A stretch of 64,000 nucleotides of DNA from Burkholderia sp. SRS-W-2-2016 (lineage in GTDB: Bacteria; Pseudomonadota; Gammaproteobacteria; Burkholderiales; Burkholderiaceae), in the NCBI RefSeq assembly GCF_001931485.1, contig NZ_MSDV01000018.1, forward strand, positions 124,001 to 188,000, given 5' to 3'. Made by a program: the position numbers and the translations under genes. Under the pieces are notes generated by a model. The model did not search any database, was not told the DNA's origin, and worked only from the letters and a program-made list of their open reading frames with translations. Each line of letters opens with the position of its first letter. Within the stretch, counting starts at the first letter, position 1. Of this stretch, positions 49,142 to 59,424 are shown in pieces.

Positions 49142-49179
49142 GCGGCAGGGCAACAGGCAGTAGGGCAGTGAGCGGCAGG
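49133..49179. repeat. 17-base direct repeat, two copies
   Basis: GGGCAGTGAGCGGCAGG occurs at 49133-49149 and 49163-49179. The first copy contains the stop codon of the peroxiredoxin gene. Probably a small local duplication. Confidence 0.7.
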
Positions 49180-49319
49180 CGGCGCTTGCCGACTTCGGCG
49201 CGCGCCGCGTGCCCGACCGAACCCGGCCCGTACCCGGCCCGCGCCCACCCGCTGCCCGGTTCACGCGGCTTCGCGCAGCCCCCGTGCTAGGCTAGGCCCT
49301 TTTTTCGGGTGACCCTGCG

Positions 49320-49784
49320 ATGCCGATTCTGGTTGCATTGTTTGCGCTGATCGCGCTGGTGTACGGCGCGGTCCGCGCGTTCTACGGTCTCGAAGCCGCG
49401 TTCGGTCTGGCGGTGGCGGTCGGCGTTGCGATCGTGGTTGGCGCGCTGATCGTCGCCGCGCTCGCGTACTGGTGGCAACGCCGCCGCGAAGTCGCGCCGA
49501 ATCTGCGCGACGGCGACTGGACGCATGAACTGAAGGGCAGTTGGGGCTCGGTGCGGCTCGCGGCGGCCAAGCGGCTGTGCGAGATTCGCGTCGGCGATGC
49601 GCAGGGCGCGTATATCTTTGCCGATCTGCTCGGTGCCGAAGCGCAGGGCCGCGATGCGCAGGCGCGCGTCGCGCTGAAGGTGAAAGACCCGCGGCACGGC
49701 GAATGGCTGGTGCCGATGACGGGCGAGCGGCAGGCGCGTCAATGGCAGCGGATTTTCTCGCTGGCCATCGAGCAGAAGCTGTAA
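49320..49784 (+). CDS. Small membrane-anchored hypothetical protein
   Basis: 154 residues, family not recognised. The first 60 residues hold two hydrophobic segments (ILVALFALIALVYGAVRAF and LAVAVGVAIVVGALIVAALA), followed by WWQRRR on the cytoplasmic side. The soluble remainder, with GSWGSVRLAAAKRLCEIRVG, is basic and may be a small cytoplasmic domain. It converges with mdtC, whose stop lies 20 bases away. Confidence 0.75.
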   Translation: MPILVALFALIALVYGAVRAFYGLEAAFGLAVAVGVAIVVGALIVAALAYWWQRRREVAPNLRDGDWTHELKGSWGSVRLAAAKRLCEIRVGDAQGAYIFADLLGAEAQGRDAQARVALKVKDPRHGEWLVPMTGERQARQWQRIFSLAIEQKL

Positions 49785-49804
49785 CGCCCGCCGCCCTTAC
49801 TTCA

Positions 49805-52800
49805 TCAAACCGAACCCGTCGCCGCCTCCCCGCGGCGGCGCGCCTTGCGCGCTTCCCAGCGCACTCGCAGGCGATCCATATACAGGTAGACCACCGGCGT
49901 CGTATAGAGCGTCAGCATCTGGCTGACGATCAGCCCGCCGACGATCGAGATACCGAGCGGCGCGCGCATCTCCGCGCCTTCGCCGCCGCCGAACGCGAGC
50001 GGCAGCGCGCCGAGCAGCGCCGCGAAGGTGGTCATCATGATCGGCCGGAAGCGCAGCAGACAGGCCTGATAGATCGCATCGCGCGAGGACAGCCCCTTGC
50101 GCGACGCGTCGATCGCGAAGTCCACCATCATGATCGCGTTCTTCTTCACGATGCCGATCAGCAGGATCACGCCGATCAGCGCGATGATGCTGAACTCGGT
50201 CTTGAACAGCAGCAGCGCGAGCAGCGCGCCGACGCCCGCGGACGGCAGCGTCGACAGGATCGTCAGCGGGTGGATGTAGCTCTCGTACAGAATCCCGAGC
50301 ACGATATAGACCGCCGCGAGCGCCGCGAGGATCAGGATCGGCTGGTCGGACATCGACTGCTGGAACGCCTGCGCGGTGCCCTGGAAGCTGCCGTGAATGG
50401 TGGCCGGCATGCCGATCTCGGCCATCGTGTCGTAGATCGCCTGGGTCGCGGTTGAGAGCGACACGCCGGGCGGCAGGTTGAACGAGATCGTCGACGCGAC
50501 GAACTGGCTCTGGTGATTGACCGACAGCGGCGTGGTGCCCGGCCCGAAGCTCGCGATCGCGGACAGCGGCACCATCGTTTCCTTCGAAGTGGACACCGCC
50601 GAGCCCGACGACGCGCTCGACTTGCCGCTCGCCGCGATCGAGTTGATCGCCTGGTTGCGCGCGGAGTCGGCGGCGATGCTGGCCGCGCTGCCGGCGGTGG
50701 TCGCCGCGGTGCCGCCGGTCGCCGCGCTGGTCGTGCTGGTCGCGGCGTTCGACGTGACCGTGCCGGCCGGCGCGTTGGTGGTCTGCGCGCCGCTCGCGGT
50801 GCCGCCCGACGTACTGATGTACAGGTCGTGCAGGATGTCCGGGCTCTGCCAGAAGCGCGGCGCGACTTCCATCACCACGTGGTACTGGTTCAGCGGGTTG
50901 TAGATCGTCGACACCTGACGCTGGCCGAACGCGTCGTACAGCGTGTTGTCGATCTGCGCGGGCTTGATGTTCATGCGCGCGGCGGTCGCGCGGTCGATCG
51001 TCACCATCGCTTCGAGGCCGCCTTGCTGCTGGTCGGAGTTCACGTCGGTGAGCTCCTTGCGCGCCTGCAGCGCCTCGGTGAGTTTCGGCCCCCACTTGTA
51101 CAGATCGGGCGTCGAGTCGGCCAGCAGCGTGAACTGATATTGCGCGTTCGATTGCCGCCCGCCCACCCGGATGTCCTGCACCGCCTGCAGGAACGTGCGC
51201 GCGCCGGCGACGTCGCCGAGCGGCCCGCGCAGTTGCTGGATCACCTGATCGGCGGACAGCTTGCGCTCGCTCTTCGGCTTCAGCGACACGAACATGAAGC
51301 CCGAGTTGGTCTGGCGCCCGCCGGTGAAGCCGGCCACGCTCTCGACCGCCGGGTTCTTGCTGACGATCTCCATCATCTGCGTGAACTTGCCCTTCATCGC
51401 CTGGAACGACGTGCTCTGGTCGGCCTGAATGCCGCCGACCAGCCGGCCGGTGTCCTGCTGCGGGAAAAAGCCCTTCGGCACGATGATGTACAGCGCGACG
51501 TTCAGCCCGATGGTCAGCAGCAGCACGGCCACGATCAGGCGCGGATGCTCGAGCGCCCAGCCGAGCGAGCGTTCGTAGCCGTTCTGCAGCGCCATGAAGC
51601 CGCTCTCGAGCCCGCGGCCGAAGCGGTTTTCCTCGCGCTTCTCGTGTTTCTCGCGCAACAGGCGCGAGCACATCATCGGTGTGAGCGTCAGCGACACCAG
51701 CAGCGACACCGCGATCGCCAGCGACAGCGTCAGCGCGAACTCGCGGAACAGCCGGCCGACGATCCCGCCCATCAGCAGGATCGGCAGGAACACCGCGACC
51801 AGCGACAGGCTGATCGACAGCACCGTGAAGCCGACCTCGCGCGCGCCGACGAACGCGGCCTTCATGCGCGGCATGCCGTCCTCGATGTGCCGCGAGATGT
51901 TCTCCAGCACCACGATCGCGTCGTCGACCACGAAGCCGGTCGCGATGGTCAGCGCCATCAGCGACAGGTTATCGAGCGAGAAGCCCATCAGGTACATCGC
52001 GCCGAACGTGCCGATGATCGAGATCGGCACCGCGACGCTCGGAATCAGCGTCGCGCGCCAGTTGCGCAGGAACAGGAACACCACCATCACGACCAGCGCG
52101 ACCGCGATCACCAGCGTGTGCTGGGTGTCCTTCAGCGACGCGCGGATCGTGGTCGAGCGGTCCGAGGTGGGCAGGATGTCGACGTCGGCGGGCAGCGACG
52201 CGTGCAATTGCGGCAGCATCGCCTTCACGCGGTCGACGGTTTCGATGATGTTCGCGCCGGGCTGCCGGTACAGGATCACCAGCACCGAGTGCTTGCCGTT
52301 CGCGAGGCCGAGATTGCGCAGATCCTCGACCGAGTCGACCACTTCGCCCATGTCCGATAGCTTGACCGGCGCGCCGTTGCGATACGCGATGATCAGGTCC
52401 TTGTACTGCGAGGCCTTGGTCGCCTGGTCGTTGGTGTACAGCTGCACGCGGTTCTCGCCGAACTCGATCGCGCCTTTCGGGCTGTTCGCGTTGGCCGCGG
52501 CGAGCGCCGCGCGCACGTCTTCGAGACCGATCCCGTAGTGCGACAGCGCATGCGGTTCCAGTTCGACGCGCACCGCCGGGTTCGCCGAGCCGCTCACGTC
52601 GACTTCGCCGACCCCTTGCACCTGCGACAGCGACTGCTGCAACACGGTGGCCGCCGAGTCGTACAGCTGGCCCGGGGTCAGCGTGTTCGACGTGAGCGCG
52701 AGAATCAGGATCGGCGCGTCGGCCGGGTTGACCTTGTGGTAGGTCGGGTTGCTGCGCAGGCTCGCGGGCAGGTCGGCGCGCGCCGCGTTGATCGCCGCCT

Positions 52801-53125
52801 GGACGTCGCGCGCGGCGCCGTCGATGTCGCGATTCAGGCCGAACTGCAGCGTGATGCGGGTCGAGCCGACCGAGCTTTGCGAGGTCATCTCGGTGACGTC
52901 GGCGATCGAGCCCAGATGCCGCTCCAGCGGACTCGCGACGCTGGTCGCGACGGTCTCCGGGCTGCCGCCCGGCAGCGACGCCTGCACCGAGATGGTCGGG
53001 AAGTCGACCTGCGGCAGCGGCGCGACCGGCAGTTTGGTGAACGCGAACACCCCCGACAGCGCGATGCCGATCGCCAGCAGCGTGGTGGCGACCGGACGGG
53101 AAATAAACGGACGCGACAGGTTCAT
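49805..53125 (-). CDS. mdtC: RND efflux transporter MdtC with a low-complexity insertion
   Basis: Inner-membrane proton-driven multidrug pump subunit, partner of MdtB. 1106 residues, versus about 1025 in E. coli MdtC. The start [20 protein letters not shown], the [12 protein letters not shown] region, the membrane Asp-containing [19 protein letters not shown] and [20 protein letters not shown] are as expected. The excess length is largely an insertion at about residues 773-845 (nucleotides about 50580-50810) made almost only of Ser, Thr, Ala, Gly and Asn, in the second periplasmic loop. It starts three bases after the mdtB stop codon. Confidence 0.95.
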   Translation of the reverse strand: MNLSRPFISRPVATTLLAIGIALSGVFAFTKLPVAPLPQVDFPTISVQASLPGGSPETVATSVASPLERHLGSIADVTEMTSQSSVGSTRITLQFGLNRDIDGAARDVQAAINAARADLPASLRSNPTYHKVNPADAPILILALTSNTLTPGQLYDSAATVLQQSLSQVQGVGEVDVSGSANPAVRVELEPHALSHYGIGLEDVRAALAAANANSPKGAIEFGENRVQLYTNDQATKASQYKDLIIAYRNGAPVKLSDMGEVVDSVEDLRNLGLANGKHSVLVILYRQPGANIIETVDRVKAMLPQLHASLPADVDILPTSDRSTTIRASLKDTQHTLVIAVALVVMVVFLFLRNWRATLIPSVAVPISIIGTFGAMYLMGFSLDNLSLMALTIATGFVVDDAIVVLENISRHIEDGMPRMKAAFVGAREVGFTVLSISLSLVAVFLPILLMGGIVGRLFREFALTLSLAIAVSLLVSLTLTPMMCSRLLREKHEKREENRFGRGLESGFMALQNGYERSLGWALEHPRLIVAVLLLTIGLNVALYIIVPKGFFPQQDTGRLVGGIQADQSTSFQAMKGKFTQMMEIVSKNPAVESVAGFTGGRQTNSGFMFVSLKPKSERKLSADQVIQQLRGPLGDVAGARTFLQAVQDIRVGGRQSNAQYQFTLLADSTPDLYKWGPKLTEALQARKELTDVNSDQQQGGLEAMVTIDRATAARMNIKPAQIDNTLYDAFGQRQVSTIYNPLNQYHVVMEVAPRFWQSPDILHDLYISTSGGTASGAQTTNAPAGTVTSNAATSTTSAATGGTAATTAGSAASIAADSARNQAINSIAASGKSSASSGSAVSTSKETMVPLSAIASFGPGTTPLSVNHQSQFVASTISFNLPPGVSLSTATQAIYDTMAEIGMPATIHGSFQGTAQAFQQSMSDQPILILAALAAVYIVLGILYESYIHPLTILSTLPSAGVGALLALLLFKTEFSIIALIGVILLIGIVKKNAIMMVDFAIDASRKGLSSRDAIYQACLLRFRPIMMTTFAALLGALPLAFGGGEGAEMRAPLGISIVGGLIVSQMLTLYTTPVVYLYMDRLRVRWEARKARRRGEAATGSV

Positions 53126-53128
53126 CGC

Positions 53129-56100
53129 TTAGTTCCCCGCATCGGTGGCGGGCGGTGTGGCGCTACCGGACGAATCGCCCCGGTTGAAGCGCTCGCGCAG
53201 CCGGCGGCCGAGCGAATCGAACGCGAGGTAGATCACCGGCGTGGTGAACAGCGTGAGCAGCTGGCTGACGATCAGACCGCCGGCGATCGCGATGCCGAGC
53301 GGGCGGCGCAGCTCCGAGCCCGCGCCGGTGCCGAGCATCAGCGGCAGCGCGCCGAGCAGCGCGGCCAGCGTGGTCATCAGGATCGGCCGGAAGCGCAGCA
53401 GGCAGGCCTGATAGATCGCCTCGTGCGGCGGCTTGCCTTCCTCGCGCTCCGCGTACAGCGCGAAGTCGATCATCATGATCGCGTTCTTCTTGACGATACC
53501 GATCAGCAGCACGATGCCGATGATGCCGATGATGTCGAGGTCGTGACCGGTGATCAGCAGCGCGAGCAGCGCGCCGACGCCGGCCGACGGCAACGTGGAG
53601 AGGATCGTGATCGGATGGATGAAGCTCTCGTACAGCACGCCGAGCACGATGTACATCGTGACGATCGCCGCGAGGATCAGGAACAGCTCGTTGGCGAGCG
53701 ACGCCTGGAACGCGAGCGCCGCGCCCTGGTAGCGGGTCTGGAACGACGCGGGCAGGCCGATGTCCTTCTGCGCCTGCTCGATCGCCTTGACCGCCGCGCC
53801 GAGCGACGAACCCTGCGCGAGGTTGAACGACACCGTGGTGGCCGGGAACTGGCTCAGGTGCGTGACCAGCAGCGGGGCGGGGCGCTCGATGAACTTCGCG
53901 ATCGACGACAGCGGCACCTGGCCGCCGCTCGACGTCGCCGAGGGCAGGTAGATCGAGTTCAGCGACTCGGTGTAATGCTGCATCTCCGGCTGCACTTCGA
54001 GGATCACGCGGTACTGGTTCGACTGCGTGAAGATCGTCGAGATGATGCGCTGGCCGAACGCGTCGTACAGCGCGCTGTCGATCGTGGCCGGCGTGATGCC
54101 GAAGCGCGCGGCGGTCGCGCGGTCGATCTCGATGAACACCGAGCGGCCGTTGTCCTGCAGATCGGTCGCGACGTCGGCGAGTTCGGGCGCCTGCTTCAGG
54201 CGATCGACCAGCTTCGGCACCCACGTGGTGAATTCGCCGATGTTCGGATCGGTCAGCATGAACTGGTACTGCGTCGGGCTGACCGTCGAGTCGATCGTCA
54301 GGTCCTGCACCGGCTGCATGTACAGCGTCGCGCCCGGAATATGCGCGACGTCCTTCTGCAACTGGCGGATCACCGCGCTCGCGTTGTTGCTGCGGTCGTC
54401 GCGCGGCTTCAGGTTGATCAGCATGCGGCCGCTGTTCAGCGTGATGTTGCTGCCGTCCACGCCGATGAACGAAGTCAGGCTCTCCACATCCGGATTTTTC
54501 AGGATCTGGTCGGCGAGCGCCTGCTGACGCTCGGCCATCGCCGCGAACGACACCGACTGCGGCATCTGCGTGATCGCCTGGATCACGCCGGTGTCCTGCA
54601 CCGGGAAGAAGCCCTTCGGCACGAACACATACAGCAGGCCGGTCAGCACCAGCGTGAGCACCGCGACGACCAGCGTCGCGCGTTGCCGCCCCAGCACCCA
54701 CGTGAGCGCGACCGCGTAGCGCGCGATCACCCAGTCGATGAAGCGGTGCGCCTTCGCCTCGAAGCGGTGGCTCTCATGCGGCGGCGTGTGGCGCAGCAGC
54801 TTCGCGCACATCATCGGCACGAGTGTCAGCGACACGACCGCCGAAATCACGATCGTCACCGCGAGCGTGATCGCGAATTCATGGAACAGGCGGCCGACCA
54901 CGTCGCCCATGAACAAGAGCGGAATCAGCACCGCGATCAGCGACACCGTCAGCGAGATGATCGTGAAGCCGATCTGCTTGGAGCCCTTCAGCGCGGCTTC
55001 GAGCGGCGGCTCGCCTTCTTCCACATAGCGCGCGATGTTCTCGATCATCACGATCGCATCGTCGACGACGAAGCCGGTCGCAATCGTCAACGCCATCAGC
55101 GATAAGTTGTCCAGCGAAAAGCCGCACAGATACATCACCGCGAGCGTGCCGATCAGCGACAGCGGCACCGACAAACTCGGAATGATCGTCGCGTAGACGT
55201 TGGCGAGGAACAGGTACATCACCAGCACGACCAGCACGACCGACATCGCCAGTTCGAACTGCACGTCGCGCACCGACGCGCGGATCGTGGTGGTGCGGTC
55301 GGTGACGACCTGCACGTCGAGCGCGGCCGGCAGCGACTGCTGCAACTGCGGCAGCAGCTTCTTGATGCTGTCGACCACCTGGATCACGTTCGCGCCCGGC
55401 TGGCGCTGCACGTTCAGGATGATCGCCGGGGTGTTGTCGACCCACGCGCCGAGCTTGGTGTTCTCCGGGCCCGACACGATGTTCGCGACGTCGGTCAGCA
55501 TCACCGGACGGCCGCTCTTGTACGCGACCACCGCGCTCTTGTACTCGTCGGCGCTTTGCAGCTGGTCGTTCGAGTTGATCGTGTAGTTGCGGGTCGGGCC
55601 GTCGAAGTTGCCCTTCGGCGTATTGACGTTCAGGTTCGAGATCGTGGTGCGCAGATCGTCGAGATTCAGCCCGTACGCGGCGAGCGCGCGCGGGTTCGCC
55701 TGAATCCGGATCGCCGGGCGCTGGCCGCCCGACAGGCTCACCAGACCCACGCCCGCGACCTGCGAAATTTTCTGCGCGAGGCGCGTGTCCGCGAGGTCCT
55801 GCACCTCGGTGAGCGGCATCGTTTTCGACGTGATCGCGAGCGTCAGGATCGGCGCGTCGGCCGGGTTGACCTTCGCGTAGATCGGCGGCGCGGGCAGGTC
55901 CGACGGCAGCAGGTTGCCGGCCGCGTTGATCGCGGCCTGCACTTCCTGCTCGGCGATGTCGAGCGGCAGGTCGAGGTTGAACTGCAGCGTGATGATCGAC
56001 GAGCCGGCCGAGCTTTGCGACGACATCTGGTTCAGCGACGGCATCTGCCCGAACTGGCGTTCGAGCGGCGCGGTCACCGACGAGGTCATCACGTCCGGGC

Positions 56101-56263
56101 TCGCGCCCGGATAGAAGGTCTGCACCTGGATGGTCGGATAGTCGACTTCGGGCAGCGCCGACAGCGGCAAAAACCGCAGCGCGACGAGGCCGACCAGCAT
56201 GATCGCCGCCATCAGCAGCGCGGTGCCGACGGGACGAAGAATAAAGGCGCGGGATGGATTCAT
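53129..56263 (-). CDS. mdtB: RND efflux transporter MdtB
   Basis: 1044 residues, close to E. coli MdtB (1040). The N-terminus [40 protein letters not shown], the [20 protein letters not shown] stretch with its membrane Asp pair, and [20 protein letters not shown] identify it. MdtB and MdtC form a heterotrimeric pump. It lies 23 bases after mdtA and is followed directly by mdtC. Confidence 0.96.
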   Translation of the reverse strand: MNPSRAFILRPVGTALLMAAIMLVGLVALRFLPLSALPEVDYPTIQVQTFYPGASPDVMTSSVTAPLERQFGQMPSLNQMSSQSSAGSSIITLQFNLDLPLDIAEQEVQAAINAAGNLLPSDLPAPPIYAKVNPADAPILTLAITSKTMPLTEVQDLADTRLAQKISQVAGVGLVSLSGGQRPAIRIQANPRALAAYGLNLDDLRTTISNLNVNTPKGNFDGPTRNYTINSNDQLQSADEYKSAVVAYKSGRPVMLTDVANIVSGPENTKLGAWVDNTPAIILNVQRQPGANVIQVVDSIKKLLPQLQQSLPAALDVQVVTDRTTTIRASVRDVQFELAMSVVLVVLVMYLFLANVYATIIPSLSVPLSLIGTLAVMYLCGFSLDNLSLMALTIATGFVVDDAIVMIENIARYVEEGEPPLEAALKGSKQIGFTIISLTVSLIAVLIPLLFMGDVVGRLFHEFAITLAVTIVISAVVSLTLVPMMCAKLLRHTPPHESHRFEAKAHRFIDWVIARYAVALTWVLGRQRATLVVAVLTLVLTGLLYVFVPKGFFPVQDTGVIQAITQMPQSVSFAAMAERQQALADQILKNPDVESLTSFIGVDGSNITLNSGRMLINLKPRDDRSNNASAVIRQLQKDVAHIPGATLYMQPVQDLTIDSTVSPTQYQFMLTDPNIGEFTTWVPKLVDRLKQAPELADVATDLQDNGRSVFIEIDRATAARFGITPATIDSALYDAFGQRIISTIFTQSNQYRVILEVQPEMQHYTESLNSIYLPSATSSGGQVPLSSIAKFIERPAPLLVTHLSQFPATTVSFNLAQGSSLGAAVKAIEQAQKDIGLPASFQTRYQGAALAFQASLANELFLILAAIVTMYIVLGVLYESFIHPITILSTLPSAGVGALLALLITGHDLDIIGIIGIVLLIGIVKKNAIMMIDFALYAEREEGKPPHEAIYQACLLRFRPILMTTLAALLGALPLMLGTGAGSELRRPLGIAIAGGLIVSQLLTLFTTPVIYLAFDSLGRRLRERFNRGDSSGSATPPATDAGN

Positions 56264-56286
56264 GCGGTAAGTGCCGTGCCTTTACT

Positions 56287-57684
56287 TTATTGCGCTGCCT
56301 GCGACGCGTGGCGGCCGCGATGCGCGTGCGCACCCGAGGCGGCCGATGCGCCAGCCGGCGCGCTCGCGCCGCGCGGACCCGAAGCACCCGACGCTCCGGC
56401 GGCGCGCGCGGCCGGAATCGTGATCTTCGCGCCTTCGCGCAGCCGGTCCGAACCGTCGGTCACGACCCGCTCGCCGACCGCGAGGCCGGACTGGATGCTG
56501 GAGCGTTCGCCGTCGACCGGGCCGATCTTGACCTGGCGCACGGTGACCGTGTTGTCCGCCTTGACGACGTACACGAAGCGGCCCATCGAGCCATTGAGCA
56601 CCGCCGAGGTCGGCACGATCACCGCGTCCTTGATCGTATCGACCAGCAGGCGCGTGTTGACGAACTGATTCGGGAACAGGCCGTTGTCCTTGTTCTCGAA
56701 GATCGCGCGCAGCTTGACCGTGCCGGTGGTCGTGTCGATCTGGTTGTCCATCGTCTTCAGCGAGCCGACTTCGAGCGGGTGGGTGTTGCTGCGGTCGTAC
56801 GCGGTCGCCGACAGCTGCTCGCCGTTCGCGGTGTGCTTGATGATCTGCTGCAGGTTGTCTTCGGAGGTCGTGAACAGCACGCTGATCGGCTGCAACTGCG
56901 TGATCACCGCGATACCGTTCGCGAGGCCCGAGGTCACGTAGTTGCCCGGATCGACCTGGCGCAGGCCGACGCGGCCCGACACCGGCGCGGTGATGCGCGC
57001 ATAGATCAGGTCGAGCTTGAAGGTATCGATGTTCGCCTGGTCGGACTTCACCGTGCCCTCGTACTGGCGCACCAGCGACGCCTGGGTGTCGACCTGCTGG
57101 CGCGCGATCGAGTCCTGCTCGAGCAGCGTCTGATAACGCTTCAGGTCGAGGCGCGCGGTTTCCAGCAGCGCCTGGTCGCGGATCAGCGTGCCCTGGGCGT
57201 TGCGCAGCGAAATCTCATACGGGCGCGGGTCGATCTGGGCCAGCACGTCGCCTTTCTTGACCATCTGGCCTTCCTTGAAATAGACGTCCTGCAGCACGCC
57301 GCTCAATTGCGGCAGCACGGTGACGGTGGCGAGCGGCGTGACGGTGCCGAGCGCGGTCAGCACGACCGGCATTTCGCCCTGGGTCGCGGTCGCGACGTGC
57401 ACCGGTTGCGGCATGTTGCCCGGTCCGCCGGGACCGCCGCGGCCGAAGCGGCCCGCGCGCGCGCCGCTGGCGGCGCCGGGCGCGCTCGCGCCGGCACCGG
57501 GGCCGCCCCACGGATGCCAGCGCCACAGCACCACGCCGAGTACCAGCAGCACCGCGACGATGATCGCGATGGTGCGGCCGCGACGCCGCTTCACCATGCC
57601 GGGCGCGCCCGCTTGCGCGCCATCCGCGGACGGCTTCGGAGTGGCGGGGCGTTGAGTTTCCGGGTGCTTTTGTTGTTCGTCCAT
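56287..57684 (-). CDS. mdtA: RND periplasmic adaptor MdtA
   Basis: Membrane-fusion protein linking the MdtBC pump to an outer-membrane channel. 465 residues: a cytoplasmic tail, one membrane anchor (about 37-53, RTIAIIVAVLLVLGVVLW), a Gly/Ala-rich linker, then the biotinyl-lipoyl and alpha-hairpin region (VTVLPQLSGVLQDVYFKEGQ, LDLKRYQTLLEQDSIARQQV) and beta-barrel (RVGLRQVDPGNYVTSG). The C-terminal 40 residues are Ala/Gly/Ser-rich and His/Arg-rich. First gene of the mdtABC operon. Confidence 0.95.
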   Translation of the reverse strand: MDEQQKHPETQRPATPKPSADGAQAGAPGMVKRRRGRTIAIIVAVLLVLGVVLWRWHPWGGPGAGASAPGAASGARAGRFGRGGPGGPGNMPQPVHVATATQGEMPVVLTALGTVTPLATVTVLPQLSGVLQDVYFKEGQMVKKGDVLAQIDPRPYEISLRNAQGTLIRDQALLETARLDLKRYQTLLEQDSIARQQVDTQASLVRQYEGTVKSDQANIDTFKLDLIYARITAPVSGRVGLRQVDPGNYVTSGLANGIAVITQLQPISVLFTTSEDNLQQIIKHTANGEQLSATAYDRSNTHPLEVGSLKTMDNQIDTTTGTVKLRAIFENKDNGLFPNQFVNTRLLVDTIKDAVIVPTSAVLNGSMGRFVYVVKADNTVTVRQVKIGPVDGERSSIQSGLAVGERVVTDGSDRLREGAKITIPAARAAGASGASGPRGASAPAGASAASGAHAHRGRHASQAAQ

Positions 57685-58107
57685 CGGTTCGGTCTGGTGG
57701 CTGGCTGGTGATGTGAGCCGCTCGCGCGGGCGCCGCTAAAAAAGAAAGCGGCGCACCGGGGGTGCGAGTGGCGGGGCAGGCGGATTCGACAGCGGGCGCG
57801 GCGCGCAACGTTTCGGCGCGATGCTACCCGGCGTGCGGGACAGAGATGTTAACGCAATGCGAAATCATCGAGGCGGCGCGGCGCCGTTGGCGAAGGTGCT
57901 GATGGCTGGTGGCGCGCGGTCCCGCAACCGGGATGCGTGATCGTACGTTGCGGCCTCTGTAACAGTCCAGCCAAGCTTTTTTTCGGTTGATTACGAAGGT
58001 TACAGAGCGTAGGCGAATTGTCGGCTGGCGGCGGCCGGCGCGTTACGCCGGGCCGCGGGTTGCGCAGGTGCGCCGCAGCCGCGGCGGCAGACTGGTTCGA
58101 TGCGCGC
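57685..58107. other. mdtABC promoter region and iclR 3' region
   Basis: About 420 bases between two minus-strand genes. It carries the mdtA promoter and leader. A perfect 9-base inverted repeat pair is described separately. No terminator with a T tract was seen after iclR. Confidence 0.5.
57955..58007. repeat. Separated inverted repeat CTCTGTAAC / GTTACAGAG
   Basis: Two perfectly complementary 9-base arms, 57955-57963 and 57999-58007, are 35 bases apart. They lie about 270 bases before the mdtA start, in a locally AT-rich stretch, and could be operator half-sites or a weak hairpin. Confidence 0.6.
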
Positions 58108-58947
58108 TTACAGGTCGAGCCGGCGTCCCGGCGTGCCGCCGATTTCCAGCACGATTTTGTCGATGCATTCGAGCAGCGCGGGCGCGGCGTTGGCGATCAG
58201 CCAGTCGCGCGGACACTGGTCGGCCGAGCCGCCGCAGTTGACCGCGTAGCGTTCCCCCGACGGCCCGACGAAGCCGAGCGCGATCGCGTTCAGACCGTCG
58301 TACCACTCGCCGGTGGCGATCGCGTAGCCGCGTTCGAGCGTATCGGCGATCGCGTTTTCGAGGCGGCTGCCGATGTTGGCCCACTCGTCGCCCTCGGCGG
58401 TCTGCAGGCCGCTCAGCAGCGTATCGCGTTCGGCCGGCGCGAGCGCGGCCAGATACGCGCGGCCCACCGCGGTGCGGGTGAGACTCATCCGCGAGCCGAT
58501 CTCGAGGCGCGACACGAGCACCGCCGAACGCGGCCGGATCGTATCGATCACGACCATGTCGTAGCGGTCGCGCACCGCGAGGTGCACCGACAGCGCGGTG
58601 CGTTCGGCCAGTGCGATCAGGTACGGCCGCGCGCGGGCGCGAATGTCGAAATTGCGCAGGAAGCCGTTGCTCAGTTCCAGCACCGAAGACGTCAGCACGA
58701 AGCGCTCGCTGTCCGGCAGCCGCAGCAGAAAGCCCGCGCTGACCAGCGTTGCGCTGATGCGCGACACCGTCGGCTTCGGAATGCCGGTCAGTTCGGCGAG
58801 CTCGCGATTGCTGAGCGGCGCGTCGGCGGCGGCGACCGAGCGCAGCACGGTCAGGCCGCGCGCGAGCGCGGTGACTTCATCGGCGGCGCCGTCCTTGTTG
58901 TCCTTGACGGCAGCCGCTGATAGGGGGGGAGGCAGAGGTCGGTTCAT
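58108..58947 (-). CDS. IclR-family transcriptional regulator
   Basis: 279 residues. An N-terminal winged helix-turn-helix (about 25-90: LTVLRSVAAADAPLSNRELA, then LTGIPKPTVSRISATLVSAG) is followed by the IclR effector domain (from about residue 100, RPYLIALAERTALSVHLAVR, down to VNCGGSADQCPRDWLIAN). These usually control aromatic or organic acid catabolism and bind small carboxylates. No catabolic gene is next to it, so the target is unknown. The AT-rich region upstream holds several palindromes it may bind. Confidence 0.92.
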   Translation of the reverse strand: MNRPLPPPLSAAAVKDNKDGAADEVTALARGLTVLRSVAAADAPLSNRELAELTGIPKPTVSRISATLVSAGFLLRLPDSERFVLTSSVLELSNGFLRNFDIRARARPYLIALAERTALSVHLAVRDRYDMVVIDTIRPRSAVLVSRLEIGSRMSLTRTAVGRAYLAALAPAERDTLLSGLQTAEGDEWANIGSRLENAIADTLERGYAIATGEWYDGLNAIALGFVGPSGERYAVNCGGSADQCPRDWLIANAAPALLECIDKIVLEIGGTPGRRLDL

Positions 58948-59046
58948 ACGCTTTTTTTGGAACGCTATTTCGAATTTTTCTGTTTGTCAGCTTGTGCTGT
59001 CCGCGCCGGGAACCGGCCGGCAGGCGTCACGGCGACGCGCCGGCGT

Positions 59047-59069
59047 AATGAATTTTTAAGAAATTCATT
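59047..59069. repeat. Inverted repeat AATGAATTT-N5-AAATTCATT
   Basis: Perfect 9-base arms with a five-base spacer, about 100 bases upstream of the IclR gene start. Size and place suit an operator, possibly for autoregulation. Confidence 0.65.
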
Positions 59070-59154
59070 GTATAGGAACTAATTACCGGGAGCCTCGGAA
59101 ACGTTTTTATCATTTTGCTTGACTTAGTCAGCATAACCATAAAAAATGGAATCT

Positions 59155-59166
59155 TGTTTCGAAACA
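59155..59166. repeat. 12-base perfect palindrome TGTTTCGAAACA
   Basis: Lies about 210 bases upstream of the IclR gene, at the border of the AT-rich stretch. A smaller palindrome, TGACTTAGTCA, is at 59120-59130. Candidate regulator sites; function inferred only from form and location. Confidence 0.6.
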
Positions 59167-59308
59167 CCGAGTCAATCGCACGCTTTTGCCCACATTTTGG
59201 GTGTTCGGTCGAATTTACCAGACTGAAGCCGTGCTGATCGGTAGCGCCTGACCGGCCCCCGGATTTTCGGCCGCTTCGAGTCAGCGCTTTCGAAAAACCG
59301 TCTCTCAG

Positions 59309-59345
59309 GTTCTAGCACGGCCCTCGGAATGGCTAGAACTTTTTT
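59309..59345 (+). terminator. First orphan plus-strand terminator
   Basis: Stem GTTCTAGC / GCTAGAAC (59309-59316 and 59332-59339), a 15-base loop, then TTTTTT. Confidence 0.75.
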
Positions 59346-59346
59346 A

Positions 59347-59377
59347 AAGCGTCACGGCAACGTGACGCTTTTTTTTT
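59347..59377 (+). terminator. Second orphan plus-strand terminator
   Basis: Perfect stem AAGCGTCACG / CGTGACGCTT with a GCAA tetraloop, followed by seven T. On the minus strand the tail reads TTTAAAAA, so it is not a proper terminator for crcB. Confidence 0.88.
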
Positions 59378-59424
59378 GCCTGCGGCCGACAGCCTTGGCG
59401 CGCCTTAACGGGCCTTAACGGGCG

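Larger units (their letters stand above)
59150..59345 (+). ncRNA. Candidate small RNA ending at orphan plus-strand terminators
   Basis: Between two minus-strand genes (IclR and crcB) there are two consecutive intrinsic terminators that work only on the plus strand, with no plus-strand gene before them. This implies a plus-strand transcript. A TTGACT box at 59119-59124 could be its -35 element, though the matching -10 is poor. The 5' end given here is a guess. I do not recognise a known RNA family, and it is not clearly 6S RNA. Confidence 0.35.

Noticed and set aside
50513..55105. Long plus-strand open frames opposite mdtC and mdtB
   Set aside because: Composition is dominated by Arg, Asp, Glu, Gln and His with no fold-like pattern, whereas the minus strand encodes complete RND pumps.
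59150..59345. 6S RNA as the identity of the putative small RNA
   Set aside because: The length would fit, but I cannot find the closing stem and open central bubble typical of 6S RNA, so the region is left as an unidentified candidate.
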